NCBI GenBank assembly: GCA_964509125.1
Contig: CAZDVZ010000007.1
Span: 1 to 57,604, forward strand
Direction: 5' to 3'
Source: SIG653 sp964509125
GTDB lineage: Bacteria; Bacillota; Clostridia; Oscillospirales; CAG-382
DNA length: 57,604 nt
This document shows positions 1 to 7,070 of the stretch, one piece after another (within the stretch, counting starts at the first letter, position 1; each line of letters opens with the position of its first letter). The notes below the pieces were generated by a model. It saw only the letters and a list, made by a program, of their open reading frames with translations. It ran no database searches and had not been told where the DNA came from. Made by a program: the position numbers and the translations under genes.

Positions 1-1
1 A

Positions 2-604
2 GCTATTATTTTCGGCGGCAGACGTGCAAAGACTGCTCCTCTTGTATATCAATCATTTGATTGGGAACACGGTACCTTCGTTGGTTCTATCATGGCTTCC
101 GAAACTACCGCTGCAGCTTCCGGCGCAGTTGGCGTAGTTCGTAGGGATCCTATGGCTATGTGGCCTTTCTGCGGTTACAACATGGGCGAATATTTTGGCC
201 ATTGGCTTGAAATGGGCAAAAAGACAGCTAAAAAACCTCTTATCTTCAATGTTAACTGGTTTAGACTTACCGATGAAGGCAAATTTATGTGGCCCGGTTT
301 TGGTGATAACTTCCGTGTTCTTGAATGGATTCTCAAGAGATGCGACGGAACGGTTGACGCTGTAGAAACCGAAATCGGTTATATTCCCAAGGCAGAAGAT
401 ATCAATCTCGAAGGTCTTGATTATGAGATCGAACCCGGTAGAAAATTTGATATCGAAGAACTCAAAAAGATTCTTACAGTTGAAAAAGACTACTGGAAAG
501 CAGACTTTGAAAATGTTAAAGAATTTTACGCAAAATTTGGCGACTCCATTCCTCAAGAACTTTACAAACAACTTGAAGACGAAGTTGCTCGCTTGAACAA
601 ATAA
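2..604 (+). CDS. pckG: Phosphoenolpyruvate carboxykinase (GTP), C-terminal part
   Basis: The reading frame is open from the left edge, so the N-terminal part, including the nucleotide-binding P-loop, is missing. The enzyme interconverts oxaloacetate plus GTP and phosphoenolpyruvate plus CO2 plus GDP in the cytoplasm. Diagnostic features of the GTP family are the opening AIIFGGRRAKTAPLVYQSF, the segment around FVGSIMASETTAAA, and the aromatic-rich DPMAMWPFCGYNMGEYFGHW, followed by the conserved NVNWFR and a C-terminal helical tail ending LEDEVARLNK. Roughly the last 200 of about 600 residues are present. In anaerobic Clostridia the enzyme often runs in the carboxylating direction on the way to C4 acids, but nothing here shows direction. 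A strong terminator follows directly, so this is the last gene of its transcript. Confidence 0.93.
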   Translation, partial: AIIFGGRRAKTAPLVYQSFDWEHGTFVGSIMASETTAAASGAVGVVRRDPMAMWPFCGYNMGEYFGHWLEMGKKTAKKPLIFNVNWFRLTDEGKFMWPGFGDNFRVLEWILKRCDGTVDAVETEIGYIPKAEDINLEGLDYEIEPGRKFDIEELKKILTVEKDYWKADFENVKEFYAKFGDSIPQELYKQLEDEVARLNK

Positions 605-621
605 TCTATTCCGCAACAATG

Positions 622-664
622 GGGCGGTAAAAAGCTGATAAGCTTTTTACCGCCCGATTTTTTT
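622..664 (+). terminator. Rho-independent terminator after pckG
   Basis: A perfect 15-bp stem (622-636 with 641-655) closes on a GATA loop and is followed by a run of seven T. It lies 18 bases after the pckG stop. On the minus strand there is no T-tail, so it serves the plus-strand gene only. Confidence 0.92.
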
Positions 665-749
665 AACTAAACACGTTTATTTGCATTATCGTAAAGGTGA
701 CAAAAACATAAAGATTATCAAATTGCGTTGTAACAAAGTCAGGTATACT

Positions 750-1127
750 TTATTGGCCTGATCCGGATGATTTTACCATCCCTTTCATGTCGGATTCGGA
801 AATAATTCCTGAAATTCTTCCTTTGTTTCCACAATGCGCACAAGTGAAAGTCTCCAATGAGTTGTTGTAACAGGTGATCTTTCTGCATTTTCCACATCTG
901 ACAAAGCTGTTATTTCCGCACCAAGGACATTTATACTGCGGCCCGACACGTCTCTTTTCAACCTTTAAAGTTTGATCATGATTAGCCGATGCTGTTTGCC
1001 CCGGAGGTAAAGTTTTTTCTCCGTATGTAAGAACCCAACAATCGTCAGCGGCGAAATCATAGCGGGGATAAAAATCATATCCTGTATAAACGCATTTTGC
1101 TTCAAGAAAAAATAAAGTAGTATCCAT
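750..1127 (-). CDS. Stand-alone TerY-C-like zinc-ribbon protein
   Basis: This 125-residue cytoplasmic protein is the last gene of the six-gene minus-strand operon. Its C-terminal half carries an ordered set of metal ligands: YKCPWCGN, then RCGKC, then ITCYNN, then FTCAHCGNKG, i.e. CxxC, CxxC, C and CxxC. That spacing resembles the TerY-C metal-binding domain usually fused to the C-terminus of TerY-type vWA proteins. Here the vWA protein is encoded separately at the head of the operon, so the domain appears to have been split off. The N-terminal 60 residues are not recognised. An AAGGAGG site sits 7 bases before the ATG, and the gap to the upstream gene is 13 bases. The role is inferred as a metal-binding partner of the vWA/kinase/phosphatase set. 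The family call is moderately sure; the zinc ribbon itself is clear. Confidence 0.72.
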   Translation of the reverse strand: MDTTLFFLEAKCVYTGYDFYPRYDFAADDCWVLTYGEKTLPPGQTASANHDQTLKVEKRRVGPQYKCPWCGNNSFVRCGKCRKITCYNNSLETFTCAHCGNKGRISGIISESDMKGMVKSSGSGQ

Positions 1128-1140
1128 AAATTTCCTCCTT

Positions 1141-1620
1141 TTATCCTACAAAAATCGACAAAACAAAGCACCAAATTGAATATGAAAGAGTGGATGATAT
1201 TCCGCCGCGAAGGGAATAAACATAATTTCCGCGTGGCTTTACTGAATCCACAATTATCTCTGATACTATACTTACAAAGAACATAAATGCCCAAATTGCC
1301 CCTGCCGCCAAAAGGCTTTCGCTTAGTTCCGTTGTTTTGAATGACAGAATGTATACAATGTCTGAGATAAGTTCGGGAGCTGACACAAATGATGTTTCAA
1401 ACAGCCAAGCAAGAACAGCAAAAGAAAATCCGGACCAAAAGCAATATTTAACTAAATGATGTTGGTTATAAAGAACGGGATATGCGGGTTCGTAATGTTC
1501 ATCATATTCATTTTTATTCCTTTGGATTTTGGCAAAAAAGGTAAAGATATAAAAAAATATCAACATGATGACCGCAATAAGGTTTGAAATGAAAAAAAGT
1601 CCGCATAAAATCTGGTACAT
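1141..1620 (-). CDS. Four-TM membrane protein of the TerY-P operon
   Basis: I do not recognise the family. The 159-residue protein begins with a hydrophobic helix (about residues 4-29), has a charged, tyrosine-rich cytoplasmic loop (NKNEYDEHYEPAYP), and then three more hydrophobic stretches near 60-78, 104-126 and 140-158. It has no obvious catalytic motif. AAGGAG lies before the ATG, and the gene sits between two zinc-binding proteins of the same operon. A reasonable inference is that it, with the upstream TM-anchored zinc-finger protein, holds the signalling set at the membrane. Nothing in the sequence shows what it senses. Confidence 0.7.
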   Translation of the reverse strand: MYQILCGLFFISNLIAVIMLIFFYIFTFFAKIQRNKNEYDEHYEPAYPVLYNQHHLVKYCFWSGFSFAVLAWLFETSFVSAPELISDIVYILSFKTTELSESLLAAGAIWAFMFFVSIVSEIIVDSVKPRGNYVYSLRGGISSTLSYSIWCFVLSIFVG

Positions 1621-1675
1621 ATGTAAAGCTCCTTATATTTTAAGTGATGAAATGCGCTGCGCTAAAAGAACATTG

Positions 1676-2257
1676 CTACGAGAGAATATTACGAACAAAC
1701 TGTGCTACATTGTAAAGTCCATAACGTGCCTGCACAATAATGCTTCCAAAAAGCCTTGAACAGCCATGAATAATTCCGTTGAAAAGGTTTTCGCTGGCAT
1801 ATTCAGGCTCTAATAAAATACAAATCAATACGAGACACGCCATTATTCCTACCAAAAGCTTTAAGATGAAAGATGTTTTATCGAATATTTTGGTAAAGAT
1901 CATGGCGTTTTTATGCGCTTTTTCTTTTTTTAGTGTTGCAATGCGCACCCGTTCTTCATTCCCTCGCATAATTTGTTGTTGGTGCCGGAATTTTCTTTTT
2001 GCTTCAATCATTGCAAGTTCTTCTTGTTGCCTTTTTTTCTCTAAAGCGATGCGCTGTTCTTCCATTTCGCGAATCCTGCGCGCTTTGCGGAGTTTTTCTT
2101 CTTCTATCAATATTTCGCGCCGTTTTTTCTCTTTTTCAATATCTTCCAAAACACGACGCTTTGCTTCTTCTGTAATGAGCGCTCCGCACGTTTCACATTC
2201 TGTTGCATCCGGGAAAAGATTTTCCGAGTCGCATTCATCACATTTCCAGTAAAACAA
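1676..2257 (-). CDS. Zinc-finger, coiled-coil, TM-anchored protein
   Basis: The 193-residue protein has three visible parts. Residues 1-25 are a short zinc finger (WKCDECDSENLF, then TECETCGA; two CxxC pairs) resembling RanBP2-type or zinc-ribbon fingers. Residues about 27-118 are a very charged Lys/Arg/Glu-rich segment with heptad character, predicted as a long coiled coil. Residues about 130-152 are one strong TM helix, followed by a short tail. The start is TTG, set by the AGGAGG that overlaps the last codons and stop of the kinase gene, about 10 bases upstream. This suggests translational coupling to the kinase. It is likely a membrane-tethered adaptor whose finger and coiled coil face the cytoplasm. 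No specific partner can be read from sequence. Confidence 0.78.
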   Translation of the reverse strand: MFYWKCDECDSENLFPDATECETCGALITEEAKRRVLEDIEKEKKRREILIEEEKLRKARRIREMEEQRIALEKKRQQEELAMIEAKRKFRHQQQIMRGNEERVRIATLKKEKAHKNAMIFTKIFDKTSFILKLLVGIMACLVLICILLEPEYASENLFNGIIHGCSRLFGSIIVQARYGLYNVAQFVRNILS

Positions 2258-2263
2258 TCTGTT

Positions 2264-3739
2264 CTATCCTCCTTTTTTGGTTACAAGTCCCAACGAGATC
2301 GCCGCAGATACGGGAATGGTCATCTTTGTTCCCGATGTGGTACATACACAAACTTTATCGTTGGATATTGAAACTATTTCGGAATAGCCCGAAGGAAGCA
2401 TTGAAGCGGGCACAAGCTCCTGTTGGGACGACGAAGTGACTTTTTCCAAACTTTTCACTGCCTTATATAAAATGCGTGTAAGTTGATCCACTTCGGTTTG
2501 CGATGTCAGATTTCTGTTTTTATTTATAACACCTACAACCTTTTGAAGCTTAGTTGCCGATTCTGCGGTATATGCGGAAAAATTAGAAGGCAACATACTT
2601 AAAATTTTGTCTATGGTAGAATAATCTGCTAAATTAAAAGCGGCTGCCGAATTTTTCACGGTTAAATTCTTCAAAGCCTCGAATAACGATTTTGTCAATG
2701 CGTTTATTACACCTTGATTTGCTTTGTGTCTGACTTTGAGTATTTTGTCATAGATCTCAAAAATCATAGCGGCGCTTTCATCTGTGTATAGAGACAGATC
2801 TTTTGGAATACATTCCAAAACTTTGTTGAGTGTAGTAAGATCTGCTGATTTTGCTATAATTTTGGACTCGAAAAATTGATTGCTTACCGCTTTGTGGACT
2901 TCTTCCATAGTGGGTCTGTCCTCCGGAAAAGGTAAAAGCATTGCAGAGATTAGGTTTTGTAACCATTCCGGAATGTCACTATTTAGTTTATACTCCTCTG
3001 CTGCCGCAATAGCTTCGTAAAGAAAACGCCCCGATGATAGGCCCGGATATTTGGGCATATCACCACACCAAAATTGGTGAAATATAATTCCTGAAGCAAA
3101 CACATCCGATGCGCAGGTCAACTTACTTCTATATTCTGTATGACCTTGCTTATATGCGGCAAGCTCAGGACTTTGGTAAGCGTCAGTTACCGTAGTCAAT
3201 TCCGGGGGAGGAGCTTCTTCGGAAAAATATGAGTCGTCAAAGTCAATAAGCTTTGCTACGGGTTTTCCAAGTGAGCTTTTTCCTATGAGAATGTTATCCG
3301 GCTTTAAGTCGCCGTGAATGATATTTTTGCTATGAACTTTTTTCAATGCTGCAGAATAAGTTTTCAAAAGCATTATTTTGTCTTCAAATGAATATTTCTT
3401 TATCTGATCAAGAGAATCTGTTTGAACGTCTATCCAATATGTGGCTTGGTAGAAGCATTTGTTTTCTCTGAAAACATGCCTGGGGGAAATTATGTTTCCG
3501 GTTCCGTTTCCCAACTCGTTTAAAGCGTCAATAAGTTTTCGCTTTGATTTGAGCCATTCGTCGCATTCTCTCTTTTTTGTGAAATAAACCTCGTTGTTTA
3601 TCCCTTCCATTGGATATTTCGGCTGTTTGAATTTTTTTAGAAAGAATGTTTCTCCGCAAGACTCGGCTTTGTACCATACGCCGTTGGGAGAATCGTGGCC
3701 GCTTTTTTTATCAAAAAGATAAGCGTTGATTGCTTCCAT
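2264..3739 (-). CDS. Ser/Thr protein kinase of the TerY-P triad
   Basis: This 491-residue protein is an eukaryotic-type kinase that should phosphorylate Ser/Thr on cytoplasmic partners. A likely ATP-binding lysine lies in FFLKKF (residues 32-37), the catalytic loop is HGDLKPDN (142-149), the metal-binding motif is DFD (167-169) rather than the usual DFG, the SPE (190-192) stands for APE, and SDVFASG (211-217) gives the helix F aspartate. The glycine-rich loop is poorly conserved. Residues about 300-491 form a mainly helical extension with two similar segments (LTTLNKVLECIPKDLSLYT and YSTIDKILSMLPSNFSAYT) and a small basic end. There is no TM segment. The gene starts three bases after the phosphatase stop and is followed by the adaptor gene, so kinase and phosphatase are probably made together and oppose each other. 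Confidence 0.9.
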   Translation of the reverse strand: MEAINAYLFDKKSGHDSPNGVWYKAESCGETFFLKKFKQPKYPMEGINNEVYFTKKRECDEWLKSKRKLIDALNELGNGTGNIISPRHVFRENKCFYQATYWIDVQTDSLDQIKKYSFEDKIMLLKTYSAALKKVHSKNIIHGDLKPDNILIGKSSLGKPVAKLIDFDDSYFSEEAPPPELTTVTDAYQSPELAAYKQGHTEYRSKLTCASDVFASGIIFHQFWCGDMPKYPGLSSGRFLYEAIAAAEEYKLNSDIPEWLQNLISAMLLPFPEDRPTMEEVHKAVSNQFFESKIIAKSADLTTLNKVLECIPKDLSLYTDESAAMIFEIYDKILKVRHKANQGVINALTKSLFEALKNLTVKNSAAAFNLADYSTIDKILSMLPSNFSAYTAESATKLQKVVGVINKNRNLTSQTEVDQLTRILYKAVKSLEKVTSSSQQELVPASMLPSGYSEIVSISNDKVCVCTTSGTKMTIPVSAAISLGLVTKKGG

Positions 3740-3742
3740 ATA

Positions 3743-5665
3743 CTATGCTTTGCCTCCCGAACCGCTTTTGAAAAATTCGTATGTAGTCTTGTATTTCTCC
3801 CACAATCGACGCTTTTCCGCGTTTGGCTCATCCAGATATTTTTTGATGCCTTCAAGCTCTTTTTCGGCGTCCACCAGCGCCTCATAATTTTTTCCACAGA
3901 TGGATTGCAGAGGAAACTCTTTTTTTAAAAAAGCGAAAATTCTACCATACTCGGAAGAAAGAAATGTTCCGAATTGTTCTGCTCTTTTTTCGGCGGATAA
4001 GGGTTTGCTTTTTTCGACTTCCATGTGAAGCTCTCTCATATCCGCGCTGAGTTTTGTTACGTATTCATACGCAGGCTTTTGACGATAATCTACAAAACCT
4101 GTTTTAACTGCAGCGATAAATTCGTCGTTTCCGTTTCCAACCTCATCTAAAAACATTTTTCTCATTGCTTTTCGGCAAAGACGAATGTTTTCTTTTGCGG
4201 AAATGAATTCTTCGTAAGCCGCCTTCATTTGCTCAAACGCTTGGGCTAATGGAACGATTTCTTCTGTCGCGTTGAATTTTCTTATATCACGTTCTTTGTA
4301 TTTTTCGAAAATCAGGGAGAATTTTTCCAAAAGCTCATAATAAAGGTTGCCTGATGCGTTTAAAGATTTACTGAGAGTTTTATATTCGTCAACGATGCGA
4401 GCACGATCGCGGTTTAAAAAATTTAAAGGATTTACGGAGGAGGATGCTTCTTTTATGTATTCTTCAAACCTTGCGTTGTCAAACTCCGCGCGTACCGTCT
4501 TCATTTGGTTATTGTATGTGCTTTTTTTCTGGGTGTATATTTCCTCCATTGCGGATTGGTTTCTTACAGAATCTTCGATGTAAGCTTTATATGGTTCATA
4601 TTCGTTAATTTTGGCTGAAATGGCTTGAACTGCTGCGCCGAAAGCTTCCTTATCTTCTGAAATGTCATGCTTGAAAGATTCTGTTAAGCATAATTTCAGG
4701 TTTTTTTCCACTTCATAACTAAGTTTGGAAATTTTATTCTCTAAAATCGATACGTTTTCACGAGTTTCTTCTTTTCGTTTTGATGTTTCTTTATCCAAAG
4801 ATGTTAACGTCCCTCTGTATTCGTTTTGAATCCACAATGCTCTTTGCAAAAAAAGTTCTTTTGTTTCGGTTGATTCTGAGTATCCGACAATTGCTCCCGC
4901 TACCGTACAATCGTCGTTAAGCCCGCTTTTTACGAGAACATCGCCGTAATATTTACCAAAAGCGTTTTCAGTCTCGTTGAGTAAGTCGCCGCATTTGCTT
5001 AAAGAATACTCTAAACGGTATTCAAATTCCATGGGAGTGCTTATATAATCAAAGCAACCGTCAGTGCAAACAAATAATATGCATTTTTGCGGGAGTTCAA
5101 AACGATTGTAATTTATAAAAAAGTCCCCGCCTTGCCTGATGTTGTTTGTCATTGTTGCCGACTTTTCAAAAGCGTCCACATCGTCAAATACGTCGTCTTT
5201 TGAAAGTTGACGAAGCCCGTTTTCAGGCGTTAAAACATACGCCCTTGAGTCTCCCGCCGAGATTACAAGTGCATCGGTGTGTTCGCCACAAGACCTGTAT
5301 AAAATCGCAGCTAAGGTACTTGGAAGCATTTGCATAGACTTGCCTTTGACAATATTTTTTAGCCCTTTTTCTTCTACGAATATATCAAGCAGGCGTGATA
5401 TTTCTGATTTTAAATTTGAAACGGTTTCGTTCAGCTTTTTTTCGCTTTCCCAAAATTCATCAAAGTGAGACGAAAAATAATCTTTGCATATTTCTGATAT
5501 GGCTCTTGAACCCAGATATGCACTCGTACGTTTTTCACCGTCCACAATATAAGAGTTTTGGCCGCCGCCTCCAAGACCGTCGCAAACGATCAGCATTCTT
5601 TCATCTGCATATGGAGGCGCGTCTTCGTCGTGCCCATGTAGTGGTTTGTTAACCGTGAAGTTCAC
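3743..5665 (-). CDS. PP2C-type phosphatase with long coiled-coil extension
   Basis: I place the start at a GTG (5665), because GAGG lies 7 bases before it, the upstream gene ends only 14 bases away, and the open frame further upstream has no family similarity. The 640-residue product begins with a PP2C domain (about 1-280). Metal ligands are present: HDED near residue 12, VCDGLGGGG (27-35), the AGDSRAYVL block, CTDGCFDY, and NDDCTVAGAIV. It should dephosphorylate Ser/Thr in a Mn/Mg-dependent way, probably on the kinase next door or its targets. Residues about 290-640 are highly charged, helical and coiled-coil-like, an unusually long extension for a PP2C in this type of operon. No TM segment is visible. 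It is gene two of six in the operon. Confidence 0.88.
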   Translation of the reverse strand: MNFTVNKPLHGHDEDAPPYADERMLIVCDGLGGGGQNSYIVDGEKRTSAYLGSRAISEICKDYFSSHFDEFWESEKKLNETVSNLKSEISRLLDIFVEEKGLKNIVKGKSMQMLPSTLAAILYRSCGEHTDALVISAGDSRAYVLTPENGLRQLSKDDVFDDVDAFEKSATMTNNIRQGGDFFINYNRFELPQKCILFVCTDGCFDYISTPMEFEYRLEYSLSKCGDLLNETENAFGKYYGDVLVKSGLNDDCTVAGAIVGYSESTETKELFLQRALWIQNEYRGTLTSLDKETSKRKEETRENVSILENKISKLSYEVEKNLKLCLTESFKHDISEDKEAFGAAVQAISAKINEYEPYKAYIEDSVRNQSAMEEIYTQKKSTYNNQMKTVRAEFDNARFEEYIKEASSSVNPLNFLNRDRARIVDEYKTLSKSLNASGNLYYELLEKFSLIFEKYKERDIRKFNATEEIVPLAQAFEQMKAAYEEFISAKENIRLCRKAMRKMFLDEVGNGNDEFIAAVKTGFVDYRQKPAYEYVTKLSADMRELHMEVEKSKPLSAEKRAEQFGTFLSSEYGRIFAFLKKEFPLQSICGKNYEALVDAEKELEGIKKYLDEPNAEKRRLWEKYKTTYEFFKSGSGGKA

Positions 5666-5679
5666 AAAAGACACCTCGC

Positions 5680-6537
5680 TTATTTCATACTTCCGCCAAT
5701 AGTGGCTATAATGGTTTCTTTGCCCAATTCTATACCGCCTCTTGCGGCGGATATGGGAACAAATGCGGCGTAATCTATATCCTCGATCATATCGCTCCAA
5801 GGGTAAGCATCTTCCGGTGCAAAAATAATCAAACGCTCCGCAAGTTTATCCATTACGTAAGGACTTTCGTCCATGTATGTTCCCTGGCCGCACCATGCTT
5901 CGTAAAGTTCTTTATAGCTTTTTAGCATATCCGAAGGGTAATATTCAGATATTCCGTCCATGGATTTTTCAAGAGGATGCGCGGATGCGTCAGTGAAAAC
6001 AAGGACAACGTGTCTTGCTTTTTCCGTGTTGGGATTTGTAACTTTTACCCATTTGGATCGCATTGCAAGCGCTATCGCCTCAAGGGCGTTTTCCGGATCG
6101 TCTCCGCCTCCCTTTGCTTGCAACGAAGCTATAAAATTTCTAAACTCTGATTTTTGGTCAGGAAGATAGAAAAAATCGGATTCTATCATGGCACAAGCGC
6201 CGTCACAATAATAGTCTCTGAAAGCTACAACTCTCACTCTTAATTGTTTAACAACCCTATTGTTTCTTTCTCTCATTTTTTCTATCAGATCATCATATAG
6301 ATCCAACGCGAGATTTTTAATGGTGGAAATAATAGGCGACATACTTTGGGTTATATCGATACAAAATACAATATCAACATAAGTGGACATACTTCCCAAG
6401 GCGTCATTTATTACCTGTCCCTTTGCACCTCCCATGGGGTGATGCTGCTTTGAATTGTCATCGTCGATTCCAAAATCAAAAGGATCGTCAAGTCCCAGCT
6501 CTTCCAATTCCAATAATTTCTTTTGAAAATCATCCAT
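5680..6537 (-). CDS. TerY-like von Willebrand A domain protein
   Basis: The ATG at 6537 is preferred over the one 48 bases upstream, because AAAGGA lies 8 bases before it. The 285-residue protein has an acidic N-terminal tail and then a vWA domain with a MIDAS DITQS (residues 61-65, DxTxS), a GGGDDPENALEA block, and FTDASAHP. The end is PISAARGGIELGKETIIATI, with no C-terminal cysteines. TerY proteins usually carry a zinc-binding TerY-C domain there; a comparable zinc ribbon is encoded alone at the end of this operon. In the predicted TerY-P triad (TerY-like vWA, PP2C and kinase) the vWA protein is thought to be a metal-dependent scaffold in stress or defence responses. It is the first gene of the operon, behind a consensus promoter. 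Confidence 0.85.
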   Translation of the reverse strand: MDDFQKKLLELEELGLDDPFDFGIDDDNSKQHHPMGGAKGQVINDALGSMSTYVDIVFCIDITQSMSPIISTIKNLALDLYDDLIEKMRERNNRVVKQLRVRVVAFRDYYCDGACAMIESDFFYLPDQKSEFRNFIASLQAKGGGDDPENALEAIALAMRSKWVKVTNPNTEKARHVVLVFTDASAHPLEKSMDGISEYYPSDMLKSYKELYEAWCGQGTYMDESPYVMDKLAERLIIFAPEDAYPWSDMIEDIDYAAFVPISAARGGIELGKETIIATIGGSMK

Positions 6538-6644
6538 GTTCGTAATTCCTTTCGATAAACCAAAAGTATTAAAAGTTAAATTCATTAACTTAAAAATTCG
6601 TACGTTTAGGGGAAAACATACATTATTTGAATAAATACTTCATA

Positions 6645-6673
6645 ATTATACTACTTTTGACTGTTTGTGTCAA
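6645..6673 (-). promoter_or_regulatory. SigA-type promoter of the TerY-P operon
   Basis: Read on the minus strand, this is a perfect TTGACA, a 17-base spacer and a perfect TATAAT. Transcription would start near 6638, about 100 bases ahead of the vWA start codon. A full-consensus promoter suggests substantial basal expression unless a repressor acts. Confidence 0.82.
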
Positions 6674-6993
6674 TACAAGTATATGTATATTTTGTATTTA
6701 TTTGTAAAAAAATAATATTTTTGCATATAAATTATTTTGAAGCGCTGAATATAATTTGCTTGAAATGATTCTTGATTTTCTTTTTAAGCATTTTTGAGGC
6801 GTTTTATAGGGCAACTTTTTTGAAAAAATATGCATTTGAAAATTATAATATCTTTTTCAAAATTTGTAAAAAATTACCATAAAATCTTGGCAATTGTTCC
6901 ATGCGTGCCTTTTTTACTATTTATAGTCAAAAACTGCTGCGCTGTTCATTTTTTCTTAAAGAAATATCCCTTCAATGTTTTATATTGTGAGTA

Positions 6994-7022
6994 TTGACAA
7001 TTATTCTCCGATGTGGTATTAT
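6994..7022 (+). promoter_or_regulatory. SigA-type promoter of the secreted dockerin peptidase
   Basis: TTGACA, a 17-base spacer and TATTAT, ending 48 bases before the ATG at 7071. The spacing and the following GGGAGG site fit a short leader for that gene. Confidence 0.75.
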
Positions 7023-7070
7023 ATTTTTGTACGAAAAGCCAAAATATCAAAAAGGGAGGTATTTAACACC

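Larger units (their letters stand above)
6538..7070. other. Divergent promoter region between TerY-P operon and secreted peptidase
   Basis: This 533-base stretch separates two divergent transcripts. It is very AT-rich with many A and T runs, and holds one consensus promoter facing each way (listed separately). An open frame runs from 6975 into the peptidase gene but lacks a ribosome binding site. I see no other gene, RNA or repeat. Confidence 0.7.

Noticed and set aside
53..619. A 188-codon minus-strand frame opposite pckG
   Set aside because: Phe/Lys-rich shadow; the plus frame is clearly PEP carboxykinase.
6975..7070. A longer N-terminus for the secreted peptidase
   Set aside because: It would put the promoter inside the gene and 32 residues before the signal peptide; the ATG 7071 has a strong ribosome site.
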